From the NCBI GenBank assembly GCA_011391085.1, contig JAABRD010000029.1:1-64000 (forward strand): a stretch of 64,000 nt of DNA. The letters run 5' to 3'. Under the pieces are notes generated by a model. It was not told where the DNA came from. It saw only the letters and a program-made list of their open reading frames with translations, and made no database searches. The stretch is from Thiotrichaceae bacterium (GTDB lineage: Bacteria; Pseudomonadota; Gammaproteobacteria; Beggiatoales; Beggiatoaceae). Each line of letters begins with the position of its first letter. Position 1 is the stretch's first letter. Positions 21,064-29,996 of the stretch are shown piece by piece. A program made the position numbers and the translations under genes.

Positions 21064-24000
21064 TCACCATGGTGACGATGGTCCGCAGTTTTGTTTACAA
21101 GGAGGCGGTTTTGTGGCTTGGTTGACTTTGATGACCCCTGGAATGATCTTAGCCGTAAAGGCTTTTGTCCCTCTCCTTGCCCCCCCACTTAGATCATCCC
21201 CATAAGTCACCAACACCGGCACCTCCTCCACCACTCCATCCTTGTTCATCAACATGACTCGCGCCTCAATAAAGTATCCCTGTACGACACCAGTTGACTC
21301 AAACCCCTTCACCTCCGCATCCTTGGGCCGAATCTTAACACTCTTCGTGTACTCCTTCCCCTCCTCCTTCTCCTTCCCCGCTGGTGCGGGTCTGAAGAAC
21401 TCCTTATCAGCCAGGCCATCCGTTGTTGGCCAAGTTGCACCAAGGGTTTCGGGTGTACTCAAGTTAACCAATGATTGTACCGTCAAGATAGCCGGTTGTG
21501 CCCATCCCAAAGCCTCCCGCAATCTCGCAGCATTATCCCCCACATCCATGGGATACCGGTCAGCAGGCAACTCACCCGTGTCAATCGTGCCCTCCTTGTA
21601 AGTCTTCGTCCGCAACTCCTGCCCCGCAATATCCAGTTCGCTGTTGAAATACACCTGACAAACCGTGTCAACCGCCGGCATTTCAAAGCGGTACTGCGGC
21701 TTCTTGGCCAGCGATTCTATCACCGAGTTCAGAGTCCCTTTTAGCATGAGTACATCTCTCAATGTGGAACTGAGAAACGGCACCACGGGTTGCTGATTGT
21801 CCTTTCGGTAGCAATTCCAGCGCGTGAACTCCCAGTACGTCTTGGAACCACTATTGACCTTCTCAATGTGGCTGGCAAGACTCCGCAAGCGGACTACCTT
21901 GGTCGGGTTGTAATACGTGATTCCTTTGTTGTATCCATCCCCTAAGTTGATGGTGAGGCGACCATCAATCACGCGACCGGCCCCGGCATCTGGCAGGTTG
22001 GTCTTGGTATTCCACAGTTGCACTTCCAGTTTGGGCAGCCCCGGTGGGTTGGGATCCACATCAAAATAGGCGGTGCAACTCTTGGAAGTCTCGCTGAGAA
22101 TCGTGGAAAACTTAGAGTAGGGGAGAATATAGAAGGCATCTTTCCCTAAACCTTCGGCGTTCCCTATGGCACCGTCAGCCTTTTTGATAGCCCAAAAGCT
22201 ATTTGTGATGGGTACGGTCACTGGGTCCTTCGTGGTGAGGGAGTACAAGGTAGTTGTCTCTTCCAAATTGGACACGGTGAGAGTAATCTTACAAGCCGCG
22301 GCCGGCGGAAGCGTGATGGAAGTTTTCAGGCCAGCAGCCATCGGTTGAAGAACTTTCGTAACCGTCGTTTCCGTCTCCGTGGCAGTCGATTGACATGAGG
22401 TCGTCCATCTATATTTGGCCGTCTCTGGATACTGTTTAGAGATGGGGGAAGCATCCAAATCGACGGACAAGTTATTGTCATTTTGACAATCCCCTCCCCA
22501 ACCCGTGAAGACCGACCCTGGGTAGGTGGTGGCCCTTAATTCCACGGGTGTGCCAGGATAGTAGTTAGTCTGTTGTTGTAAGCAGATGTCAGGAAAACAA
22601 CTGAGGTTGACCGCACTGCCTGGCTTACTCTTGTCCTGGGAACGCATGATGACTTGACCAGAACCTGGGTCATTGAGGTTACGGCTATCCTTGTCGACGG
22701 TCACGTAAACGATAGGCACAGTGATGGTTTGTTTGACAGAACTGCTGTCGCCTGCATTGTCTGTCACAGTGAGGATAATATCACAAGTCGCATTTTGCGA
22801 GAAAGTGATAGAGGTACTCACACCCATCGCAGTGGGTCCACATGAGGTGGTCCATTGATAACCGATAATCTCGCCATCCAGGTCATCCGACTCACTGGCA
22901 TCTAAATAAATCGTGTAGCCGCTGACTTTTTCAGGGTCTATATAAAAGGCAGCTTCTGAAGTATCGCCTGCTTTGGCGATAATGAGAGATTTCGCGGGTA
23001 ACTTCACTTGTTTTTGCGTGTACGACTCAGTCTTCCCCTCTGCATCGGTCACGGTGAGAGTAATATCACAAACTCCCGCTTGTGGGAAAGTGATGGACGT
23101 TTTGGGGCCCGTGGCAGTCGGTCCACAGGAGGTGGTCCAGTCATATTTGGACTTGCCACTCAAGGGAGAGGCGTTTAAGTTCAAGGTCAAACTGCCTGGG
23201 GGTGGCAGAATGTTGAAAGCAGCCACTGGCAGAAGTTGTGGACAATCTGGCAAGCTGGTTATCTCTGACTTATTTTGCCAATTTCCATAGTCAAGAGTGG
23301 CACTTTTACACAGTGAAGTGCCTAAGAGGTTTAACTCCGTTAGGGTGGTAATCCCGGTTAAAGTGGGTGGTAGCAGTCCGCCCAAATTGATATTGTCTCT
23401 CACATCAAACTTCTGTAATCCCGCGAGGATACTCATATCTGATGGAAGTGTTCCGTTCAATGAGTTATTGGGCAACACAATGGCCGAGACTTTGCCATCC
23501 TCGGTACAATCGACGCCTGCCCAATCGCAAGGAGTGAGAGAGTTCTGCCAGCCGTCAGTGAGGTCTTTCCAAGAGTCACCTTTGGCACCATTGAAAATGG
23601 AAACCAATGCTTGACATTCGCTTGGAGAAATTTGCGAGACGCTGTTGCAAGAGAAACTTTCAAAACGTGCGGTGCAAGATTTATTGCTATCCATCGTTAG
23701 GGTAGCGACGGGGTTCCGGGCGAAACTGGCACAATCACCCAACCAACCGACGAAGCTGGAACCCGCCGCCGTGACGGCTTCGAGGGTGACAGTGGTCGTT
23801 GGCGGATAGAAAGTACACTCGGTCCCACAAGACAGGTTGCTGTCTGGGGAGAGGGTTTTCACATTCACCGTACTCTCGTCATTGGTAGAGTCAGATTTGA
23901 TGACTTTGACGGCCAGAGGATTTAGGGCGCGAACCCCAAAGTTAACCACGCTGTTTTGCCGTGTCCAACTGGTCTCGACCTGGAGGGGCGTATTGACCGG

Positions 24001-26574
24001 TGGATTCCGTACTGGGGTGGTCTGTTGCTGAGTATTAACGTCCAAATTACTCGTGATGGTGTTGGTGCCATAAGGTACCTCAATCTTGTAAGAACCCTCT
24101 GGACCACCCGTCGTCGGGGCGGTGAGGACCCAGCCAGTCGCCGAATTGATGACGGTGATAGTCTGATCTGCCAAGCCTGGTTCTCCCGCATCTTGGCGAC
24201 CATTATCCAGGCTGTCGCTGAATTTAAAACCAGTGATTTCTCCCATGCAGGTAGAAAATGCGTCGAGGTCATTAGTGGCAGTGGCCCAATTCGGTGGAGT
24301 CAGGGCAGTGTCCCACCAGGCCCACTTACCATAACTTCCTGGGCGCGTTGGGTCTTTGCACAACTTGGGGTTGTTACTCAATTCCAGAGTTTGCAACTTG
24401 GTGAGTTTGTCTAGCGCAGGAATAGGACCTTCCAGTTGGTTGTTTTTTAACAACAGGGTTTCTAAATTGACCAAACCATTGAGTTCAGGTATCAAGCCAC
24501 TGAATTGGTTGTTGCTTAAATCCAGCACTTGCAATTCCGTGAGTTTACTCAAGTCTGGAAACGCACCAATCAGTTGATTCGTACCCAACTGGAGTTTTTG
24601 CAAACTCGTCAAAGCACTCAAGTCTGGCAAAGTGCCTTTGAGTTTGTGATTGGCCAGGTTAATTTCCGTGACCGTGGTCTTGCCTTCGTTACAGATGACA
24701 CCTTCCCAAGAACAAGGGGTGTTAGTGTTATTCCAGCCGGTGTTGGAAGACCATTTAGGACCTTCAGTACTGTTATATAAAGCAAGTAACACCTCACATT
24801 GCGCTTGAGGAATTTCGGTGATGTCATCACACAGCGTCTTCTCAATAATGGTTGTGACTCTGGCATACCAACTTTCATTCCCTTGAGTCTGATTGTCATT
24901 GACAATGGTATTGGCAACATCGTTAGCCAACGCATAGTCCCCATCATAGGCTGTGACCGCGACATAGTAAGTGCCGGCAATCAGCCCTGTGAGAGTATAA
25001 GAAGTCACCTTACCTACGTCTTTCATCTTGGCGTAAGGATGAATCACGTCCGCAGTATCCCAATAGACCTTATAACCTGTGGTATCCGATTCAGAGTTAG
25101 CCGCCCAAGTTAAGGTAATTTGGCCAGTCTCAGGGGTTGCCGTCAATCCAGTTGGCGGAGAAATGGGGGCCTCGGTGCGAATGGCCGTTGCCCAAGGAGT
25201 ATAAGTCACCGTTCCGTTGCTGGAATCATCAGTGGCATCAAAAATCTTGTTCTGAATATCCGACTCGGTAGTGGTGCCCCACCAGCTATTGGCGGCGCTG
25301 AACGTCTTATCTTTACCACCTAAAACTTTTAGTTCATAAGTGGCAATGTTGCCGAAGAGGTTGTTGTCATCTAAGATGGGACTGGTGTCGGTGGAAACAA
25401 TATAAGTATCAGAATCAGTGGTTTGATTCTGAGTGATCGTATTGTATTGAAAGACTCCTTGTACTTCATCAATAATTCCATTGACAGCCTTATTGCCTGT
25501 AAAGGAATTGTTACGGAACGTTCTATCCCGCGCTGTAGGTGGCACTCCGATGCCGCCGATACCACTCGACGCCACGTTGTCGCTGATGATGTTACAAGAA
25601 ATAATGCTAGCCCCATAATCATAAACCCCCGCCCCATTTCTTGCGGTATTATTGACAATGTAGTTGCTTGAAAGGTCCACTTGACCGTCAAGCACTCTAA
25701 TACCGCCACCCACCAAGTCAGCAGAGTTATTGGCAATGATATTGCCAGAAACAGTGGCCGTTCCTTTTATAGAGAGTCCGCCACCCGTAGAATCAAACTT
25801 GATGGTATTGTTCGTGATGGTATTGTTGGTAATCGTGGCGGCTGGTATCACTGAATAGATTCCTCCCCCTGAACCTTGATTACTGGCAGGAGAAGAAACA
25901 TTCTTGGTAATGATACTGTTGGTAAGATAAAAGTTGCCTGCATTACTGGCACTCAGACCACTCACATTAATACCTGCACCATCGCTAGACGATTCGTTCT
26001 CGCTGATAGTGCTATTGGCCACTCGCAACATCTTCGTGAGATTCCAACCATGAATCCCTGATGCTTGGTTGTTGCGAACGGTCACGTCATTGAGAAAGGG
26101 GTGTGCATTGTCCATTCGCACTGCGCCATTGTTCTCCACTGGTACCCCGCCGGCTTTTTCCACCGTGCAGTATTCCAACACTGAACCACTGACATAATTG
26201 CCACTGCCATCATAAGTGGCATCCGTGCTGGAATCGGAAAAGAGGATACTCCCCCAGTTATCGGCACTGTTAGCCGTAAAGACGATGTCATTGCCAGACG
26301 TGCCTTTGGCAATGAGTTCCCCATCTATTTGGATGGATTTGTCTTTATCAAATTTTACCTGTACCCCTGACTCAATCGTCAATGTCGTTCCGTTGGCAAC
26401 CACAACATCTCCAGTTACCACATAAGGACTCGCTGATAGCGTCCAAGTCGTATTGGTGGCAATTGCACCGCCCGGCACCGTGGTATCTGCGGATACCTGA
26501 TTGGCAAAGGGCATTCCACCTAGTATAAGAAGTAATCCCATCAGAATGGATGGTAAAGACAGTGGGAATTTCAT
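21064..26574 (-). CDS. Giant secreted multidomain protein (beta-helix, FN3, LRR, SdrD-B-like, PKD)
   Basis: 1836 residues. Start at 26574 has AGGAGG 8-9 bases upstream and opens a signal peptide (MKFPLSLPSILMGLLLILGG). Domains in order: right-handed beta helix (about 60-460, many NNTI/NSI turns); FN3 (about 475-560, PPTGLTATPETGQITLTW); LRR with a plant-like cap (about 595-740, NTPCSWEGVICNEG); SdrD-B-like (about 770-830, GRQDAGEPGLADQTITV); a Cys-containing bacterial beta repeat (FVGWLGDC); a second LRR (about 985-1105); two PKD-like domains (about 1110-1290); a further WGGDC repeat; and a unique C-terminus. No sorting signal was recognised. Probably a surface or matrix protein. Confidence 0.8.
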   Translation of the reverse strand: MKFPLSLPSILMGLLLILGGMPFANQVSADTTVPGGAIATNTTWTLSASPYVVTGDVVVANGTTLTIESGVQVKFDKDKSIQIDGELIAKGTSGNDIVFTANSADNWGSILFSDSSTDATYDGSGNYVSGSVLEYCTVEKAGGVPVENNGAVRMDNAHPFLNDVTVRNNQASGIHGWNLTKMLRVANSTISENESSSDGAGINVSGLSASNAGNFYLTNSIITKNVSSPASNQGSGGGIYSVIPAATITNNTITNNTIKFDSTGGGLSIKGTATVSGNIIANNSADLVGGGIRVLDGQVDLSSNYIVNNTARNGAGVYDYGASIISCNIISDNVASSGIGGIGVPPTARDRTFRNNSFTGNKAVNGIIDEVQGVFQYNTITQNQTTDSDTYIVSTDTSPILDDNNLFGNIATYELKVLGGKDKTFSAANSWWGTTTESDIQNKIFDATDDSSNGTVTYTPWATAIRTEAPISPPTGLTATPETGQITLTWAANSESDTTGYKVYWDTADVIHPYAKMKDVGKVTSYTLTGLIAGTYYVAVTAYDGDYALANDVANTIVNDNQTQGNESWYARVTTIIEKTLCDDITEIPQAQCEVLLALYNSTEGPKWSSNTGWNNTNTPCSWEGVICNEGKTTVTEINLANHKLKGTLPDLSALTSLQKLQLGTNQLIGAFPDLSKLTELQVLDLSNNQFSGLIPELNGLVNLETLLLKNNQLEGPIPALDKLTKLQTLELSNNPKLCKDPTRPGSYGKWAWWDTALTPPNWATATNDLDAFSTCMGEITGFKFSDSLDNGRQDAGEPGLADQTITVINSATGWVLTAPTTGGPEGSYKIEVPYGTNTITSNLDVNTQQQTTPVRNPPVNTPLQVETSWTRQNSVVNFGVRALNPLAVKVIKSDSTNDESTVNVKTLSPDSNLSCGTECTFYPPTTTVTLEAVTAAGSSFVGWLGDCASFARNPVATLTMDSNKSCTARFESFSCNSVSQISPSECQALVSIFNGAKGDSWKDLTDGWQNSLTPCDWAGVDCTEDGKVSAIVLPNNSLNGTLPSDMSILAGLQKFDVRDNINLGGLLPPTLTGITTLTELNLLGTSLCKSATLDYGNWQNKSEITSLPDCPQLLPVAAFNILPPPGSLTLNLNASPLSGKSKYDWTTSCGPTATGPKTSITFPQAGVCDITLTVTDAEGKTESYTQKQVKLPAKSLIIAKAGDTSEAAFYIDPEKVSGYTIYLDASESDDLDGEIIGYQWTTSCGPTAMGVSTSITFSQNATCDIILTVTDNAGDSSSVKQTITVPIVYVTVDKDSRNLNDPGSGQVIMRSQDKSKPGSAVNLSCFPDICLQQQTNYYPGTPVELRATTYPGSVFTGWGGDCQNDNNLSVDLDASPISKQYPETAKYRWTTSCQSTATETETTVTKVLQPMAAGLKTSITLPPAAACKITLTVSNLEETTTLYSLTTKDPVTVPITNSFWAIKKADGAIGNAEGLGKDAFYILPYSKFSTILSETSKSCTAYFDVDPNPPGLPKLEVQLWNTKTNLPDAGAGRVIDGRLTINLGDGYNKGITYYNPTKVVRLRSLASHIEKVNSGSKTYWEFTRWNCYRKDNQQPVVPFLSSTLRDVLMLKGTLNSVIESLAKKPQYRFEMPAVDTVCQVYFNSELDIAGQELRTKTYKEGTIDTGELPADRYPMDVGDNAARLREALGWAQPAILTVQSLVNLSTPETLGATWPTTDGLADKEFFRPAPAGKEKEEGKEYTKSVKIRPKDAEVKGFESTGVVQGYFIEARVMLMNKDGVVEEVPVLVTYGDDLSGGARRGTKAFTAKIIPGVIKVNQATKPPPCKQNCGPSSPW

Positions 26575-26879
26575 ATAGTGATTCCTCCTGAGAAGTTGTG
26601 GTTCGACGGTTCGAACTTGGTGACGTTGTGGCCCATGCCGGTGAGGCTTTGCCAGAGGCAAGGCGTGTCAGTCTCATTCCAACCAGTTTTGTGAGTCCAA
26701 GCAGTGTTGCCACCCGTATCATTATATATAGATAACAGAGTGTCACATTGGGCCTGCCCGATTTGAGTGACTGCGGTTGCGGTGCAGTCAGTGGCGGCCC
26801 ATGTCGTTAATGGCAGACTGAAACAGAGTCCAGTCCAGATAGCCATTCTTAATTTTGAAGAACGGAGAAGTGTTTTCAT
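26571..26879 (-). CDS. Truncated secreted LRR-cap protein
   Basis: 102 residues. Signal peptide MKTLLRSSKLRMAIWTGLCF...TWAA, then CTATAVTQIGQAQCDTLLSI, YNDTGGNTAWTHKTGWNETD and TPCLWQ, the cysteine-bracketed N-terminal cap that precedes LRRs. The usual repeats do not follow; the frame ends in NHNFSGGITI and overlaps the start of the giant gene by 4 bases (ATGA). GGAGGA precedes the start at 26879. It may be a remnant of a larger LRR gene or a leader ORF coupled to the giant gene. Confidence 0.6.
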   Translation of the reverse strand: MKTLLRSSKLRMAIWTGLCFSLPLTTWAATDCTATAVTQIGQAQCDTLLSIYNDTGGNTAWTHKTGWNETDTPCLWQSLTGMGHNVTKFEPSNHNFSGGITI

Positions 26880-26926
26880 AACTTCCTCCAATATGTTATG
26901 TTGCTTTGATAAAAGTGGTCGCGGTG

Positions 26927-27069
26927 TATAGTAATATTCCTCCAAATCTGTACGATTTCCTCTGGAGTGCAATAAGAATTATTGCCCCCTGCGTTGCGTA
27001 GCAACGGCGCAATAATTCTTATTGCGCGTAAGAGGGTATGTACAAACGTATAGGAACATTACCATAACA
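26927..27069. repeat. Family G/B palindromic element, copy 2 of the GCAATAA type
   Basis: Outer ends TATAGTAATATTCC and, inverted, GGAACATTACCATA. The interior has CTCTGGAGTGCAATAAGAAT and ATAATTCTTATTGCG arms. The upstream end lies 48 bases 5' of the 26879 start. Confidence 0.8.
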
Positions 27070-27551
27070 CCGTTTTTGTACTCACCTTCTGGTCATGGTG
27101 AGTCAGCCTACCAAGTGCAACTTCTGTTTTAGGTTTCCTAAACCTTGGAGGTGTAGGAAACCTTATATAGTGGTGGGGTCTAGGCTTGCTATAACGGCAT
27201 GACGTTATAGCAAGTCTAATATTTGAAATCTGTTATTTTTTATAGTAATAATTTAGGAGTTGCACTTTATCATTATAATATAGTCATCCTAAGATTTCCA
27301 AATTTGAAAATTTGGATTTCTGTATTGTTACATACATTACAGCAAATATATTTTTAGAATGTCTATCAAATCATTTTAAAAAATGACAATGGGTTAGTCA
27401 AGAGGGTTCTAAAAAAATGTTGCCAGGAATCCAAAGCGTAGCTTTGTCCACGGACAAAACGGCGCTTTGGACTCCTGAACCATTACTTTTACTATAACAC
27501 TACTATAAATAATGAAAAATCATTCAACTTCCTTGGCGGTGACAGACACAG
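27070..27551. other. Noncoding, AT-rich region with three hairpins
   Basis: No gene seen. It holds a TAGGTTTCCTAAACC/GGTGTAGGAAACCT hairpin (27131-27166, family F), a GACTTGCTATAACG-type hairpin whose arms read CTTGCTATAACG and CGTTATAGCAAG (27185-27218), and a family E hairpin around AAAGCGTAGCTTTG/CGCTTTGGACTCCTG (27424-27478). Confidence 0.65.
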
Positions 27552-27824
27552 ATGATAAAATCTTTCAAACACAAAGGGCTGAAATTATTTTATGAAACGG
27601 GTAGCACCGCAGGTGTTCAAAGTATCCATCGTCAAGCGTTAAGCCACGCAGAAGCAAGCAGGTTGGCAGGTTCGGTGGAATTAGGTTTAGGAAAGCTGAA
27701 ATCTCGACTCGACTTGAACACGTTGCGGGTTTAGCTTTCCTAAACCTAAGTGCCATCCCACCGGCGCTTTAACAGACTAAAACAGGTGTTGCACACAGGG
27801 TTTGGCGGATTACCTTTCAATTTG

Positions 27825-27987
27825 GGTAGTGATGCAATGTGGGTTCTCTGTCTGAACTTTGATTAGAATGATTTTCAGATGGACTATGATTCGTCAAGCC
27901 TCCTTTCAGAGTCCTCATTTAATCATATAAATCACAGTTCAAGACCAACGAGAAACCTCTCGATATTTCACCCAGATTGCATCACTA
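27825..27987. repeat. Family D element, copy 2 (inside higB)
   Basis: GGTAGTGATGCAAT start and ATTGCATCACTA end, in reverse orientation relative to copies 3-5, with which it shares the interior (for example TTCAGATGGACTATGATTCG). Confidence 0.85.
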
Positions 27988-28122
27988 TAGTAATATTCCT
28001 TTTCATTTGTACCCCCCCAGCCCCCCCGCACGCGGGGGGAGTCACTCTCCCCATGGACGGGGGCACTCCCCCCCGTGTACGGGGGGCTGGGGGGGGTACA
28101 AATGAAAAGGAATATTACTATA
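27987..28122. repeat. Family G palindromic element, copy 1
   Basis: Perfect or near-perfect long inverted repeat: TATAGTAATATTCC(TT), CATTTGTACCCCCC and G/C runs, mirrored by GGGGGGTACAAATG and GGAATATTACTATA. It abuts the right end of the D element. Confidence 0.88.
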
Positions 28123-28175
28123 CCTCAATTTGAAGCCGGTAATGTTTATATCATTGATTATGAGAATTATCACTA

Positions 28176-28493
28176 ATGGCCATGTACAATCCCCCCCATC
28201 CGGGCGAATTTCTTCAAGAAGTTTATTTGAAACCGTTAGAATTAAGTTCTCGACAAGTGGCAATACGACTAAGAGTGTCACCTTCCACGTTGGGACGTTT
28301 ACTTAGAAAACAAAGTCGAATCACGCCGGCAATGGCATTACGTTTATCTACCGTTTTAGGTCGAAGTCCAGAGAGTTGGTTGGCCTTGCAAGATAATTAT
28401 GATTTATGGAAAGCGAGACGACAGGTGAATTTGGAGGGGCTGGAAAAATTGGTTGCAGTTAAAACGTTGCAACGAACGCCTGGTTTTGTGTGA
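28176..28493 (+). CDS. higA: HigA-family antitoxin (orphaned)
   Basis: 105 residues, intact: NPPHPGEFLQEVYLKPLELS, an XRE helix-turn-helix SSRQVAIRLRVSPSTLGRLL, RITPAMALRLSTVLGRSPES and WLALQDNYDLWKARR, the classical HigA pattern. TAATG overlap with the broken higB. It should still act as a DNA-binding autorepressor. Confidence 0.92.
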   Translation: MAMYNPPHPGEFLQEVYLKPLELSSRQVAIRLRVSPSTLGRLLRKQSRITPAMALRLSTVLGRSPESWLALQDNYDLWKARRQVNLEGLEKLVAVKTLQRTPGFV

Positions 28494-28504
28494 GAGTTAC
28501 AGCA

Positions 28505-28545
28505 CCTCAGAAACTAAGTTTCTTGAAGAAACTTAGTTTCTCGTC
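28505..28545. terminator. Hairpin of family J after higA
   Basis: AGAAACTAAGTTTCTT and AAGAAACTTAGTTTCT, a long stem with a minimal loop just 3' of higA. Similar stems at 47655-47687, 51565-51603 and 56646-56682. Confidence 0.6.
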
Positions 28546-28605
28546 ACGTCAACTTACGTCAGTCTTAAATTCTTATCAGAAAATAAATCCATCGGAGACG
28601 ATTTT

Positions 28606-29649
28606 ATGAGTCAAGTCTTTCCACAACCACGGTCGGGTTTGCCTGACCTGGTAACATTATATCCCCTCGTGAGACCACACTTTGATAAATCGGTGCGATC
28701 CTGGGAAACGTCCACCCATTTGGAGGAAGAATTATTTGAGAACTTAATAACGGAGGATGAGGAACCCGTGGACAATCTCTTTTCGGCGAAACAACAACGT
28801 TTACTGGTGGAACCTTTATATAGTTCTTGGACCTGCGGTACCCCATTTCTAGCGGACGCCAATGTGGGAGTCTTTCACACCCCGAATACCCCGCCGTTGG
28901 TACCAGATATGTTTCTGAGTCTCCAGGTGCGGGTTCCCGAAGACTGGTGGCAAAAACGGCATCGTTCTTATTTCGTCAGCGAATTTGGGAAACCGCCAGA
29001 AGTGGTGATTGAAATTGTGTCCAATCGAGAGGGTGAGGAGGATGGTAGCAAGTTGTTGGACTATGCCCGCATGGGAGTCCGTTATTACATTATTTTTGAC
29101 CCTCTGGAAGAACTGAAGGAAGGGGTCTTGCGGGTGTATGAATTACAAAGGGGGGCTTACGTCAAGAAGAACACGCGATGGTTGGCCAAGGTCGGGTTGG
29201 GAGTGACTTTGTGGACGGGGTTCTTTGAAGAAAAACAGGAGGTGTGGTTGCGTTGGTGTGACAGGGAGGGGAACTTGATTCCGACAGGTAAGGAAGATGC
29301 CGCGGTAGCCAAAGAAGAGTCGCAACAGGCTAAAGAACAGGCGCAACAGGCTAAAGAACAGGCGCAACAAGCTAAAGAACAGGCGCAACAGGCTAAAGAA
29401 CAGGCGCAACAGGCCAAGGAACAGGCGCAACAGGCGGAGTTCCGGGCACAACAGGCGGAGTTCCGGGCGCAACAGGCCGAATCGGCGTTGGAACAGGAAC
29501 GGTTGCAGGCGCAACAGACCGCGGCGGCGTTGGAACAAGAACGTTTGCAGACGCAACGGGCGGCGGCGGCGTTGGAACAGGAACGTTTGCAGAAGGAACG
29601 TTTGATGGCGCAGTTGCAGGCGCTGGGTCTGGCACATCTTCTGGATTGA
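28606..29649 (+). CDS. Uma2-family protein with long coiled-coil tail
   Basis: 347 residues. Uma2 core: PPLVPDMFLSLQVRVPEDWW, PPEVVIEIVSNREGEEDGSK and MGVRYYIIFDP carry the PD-(D/E)XK-like acidic residues at about 105 and 137. From about residue 240 the chain is an almost pure coiled coil of QQAKEQA heptads (21-bp tandem repeats, 29320-29440), then QAEFRAQ and ALEQERLQ units. A different subfamily from the three minus-strand Uma2 genes. The tail length probably varies by repeat slippage. Confidence 0.85.
   Translation: MSQVFPQPRSGLPDLVTLYPLVRPHFDKSVRSWETSTHLEEELFENLITEDEEPVDNLFSAKQQRLLVEPLYSSWTCGTPFLADANVGVFHTPNTPPLVPDMFLSLQVRVPEDWWQKRHRSYFVSEFGKPPEVVIEIVSNREGEEDGSKLLDYARMGVRYYIIFDPLEELKEGVLRVYELQRGAYVKKNTRWLAKVGLGVTLWTGFFEEKQEVWLRWCDREGNLIPTGKEDAAVAKEESQQAKEQAQQAKEQAQQAKEQAQQAKEQAQQAKEQAQQAEFRAQQAEFRAQQAESALEQERLQAQQTAAALEQERLQTQRAAAALEQERLQKERLMAQLQALGLAHLLD
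29320..29440 (+). repeat. 21-bp coding tandem repeat (QQAKEQA)
   Basis: Five to six near-identical units containing CAACAGGCTAAAGAACAGGC, encoding a heptad that fits a coiled coil. Confidence 0.85.
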
Positions 29650-29681
29650 GTGAATTGCGAACAAGAAATTGGTTTGCCCTT

Positions 29682-29734
29682 GGAGTACGGAATTTATTCC
29701 GCGTTAGACGGAATAAATTCCGTACTCCAAATTC
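29682..29734. terminator. Family H hairpin 3' of Uma2
   Basis: TTGGAGTACGGAATTTATTC and GAATAAATTCCGTACTCCAA flanking a short loop, a 20-plus bp stem just after the gene. The same stem is repeated at 38415-38590. Confidence 0.65.
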
Positions 29735-29888
29735 TTATGTTTACTTTTTAAATCTTATCGATTAGACTTATATGCGTAAAGGAATAATAACAATCGAAGA
29801 GAAAAAGTAATTTCTATGTTTCCACAACCCCACCACTTATTACTAACCTTAAAAGGGGCCGTCCCAACATGACCTCATTATATATTTA

Positions 29889-29922
29889 GCTTTCCTAAGC
29901 CTTTAAGGTTTAGGAAAGCGAC
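29889..29922. repeat. Family F hairpin
   Basis: AGCTTTCCTAAGCC/GGTTTAGGAAAGC. Lies 75-108 bases upstream of the next start. Other copies at 27690-27750, 37901-37935 and 45370-45455. Confidence 0.6.
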
Positions 29923-29996
29923 GTGGCGTCAGTCATAAATCAATTTAATCAGGAAATTTGGCCCGGTCTCCTTCACTTTATAAAGGGGAACTCATT

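Larger units (their letters stand above)
27552..28176 (+). pseudogene. higB: HigB (killer-protein family) toxin gene, split by palindromic insertions
   Basis: The 5' part encodes MIKSFKHKGLKLFYETGSTA and GVQSIHRQ, the standard start of plasmid-maintenance HigB proteins. The last codons, FEAGNVYIIDYENYH, lie at 28123-28176 and overlap the higA start as TAATG. Between them, where about 45 residues should be, lie a hairpin, a family D element (27825-27987) and a family G element (27987-28122). The toxin cannot be made; the antitoxin downstream is intact. Confidence 0.85.

Noticed and set aside
26890-27550. Small RNA gene in the AT-rich gap
   Set aside because: Several hairpins are present but they are dispersed repeat copies; no promoter-terminator unit could be defined.
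29143-29664. Minus-strand ORFs opposite the Uma2 coiled-coil tail
   Set aside because: Low-complexity mirror of the 21-bp repeats; no start signal, no family-like sequence.
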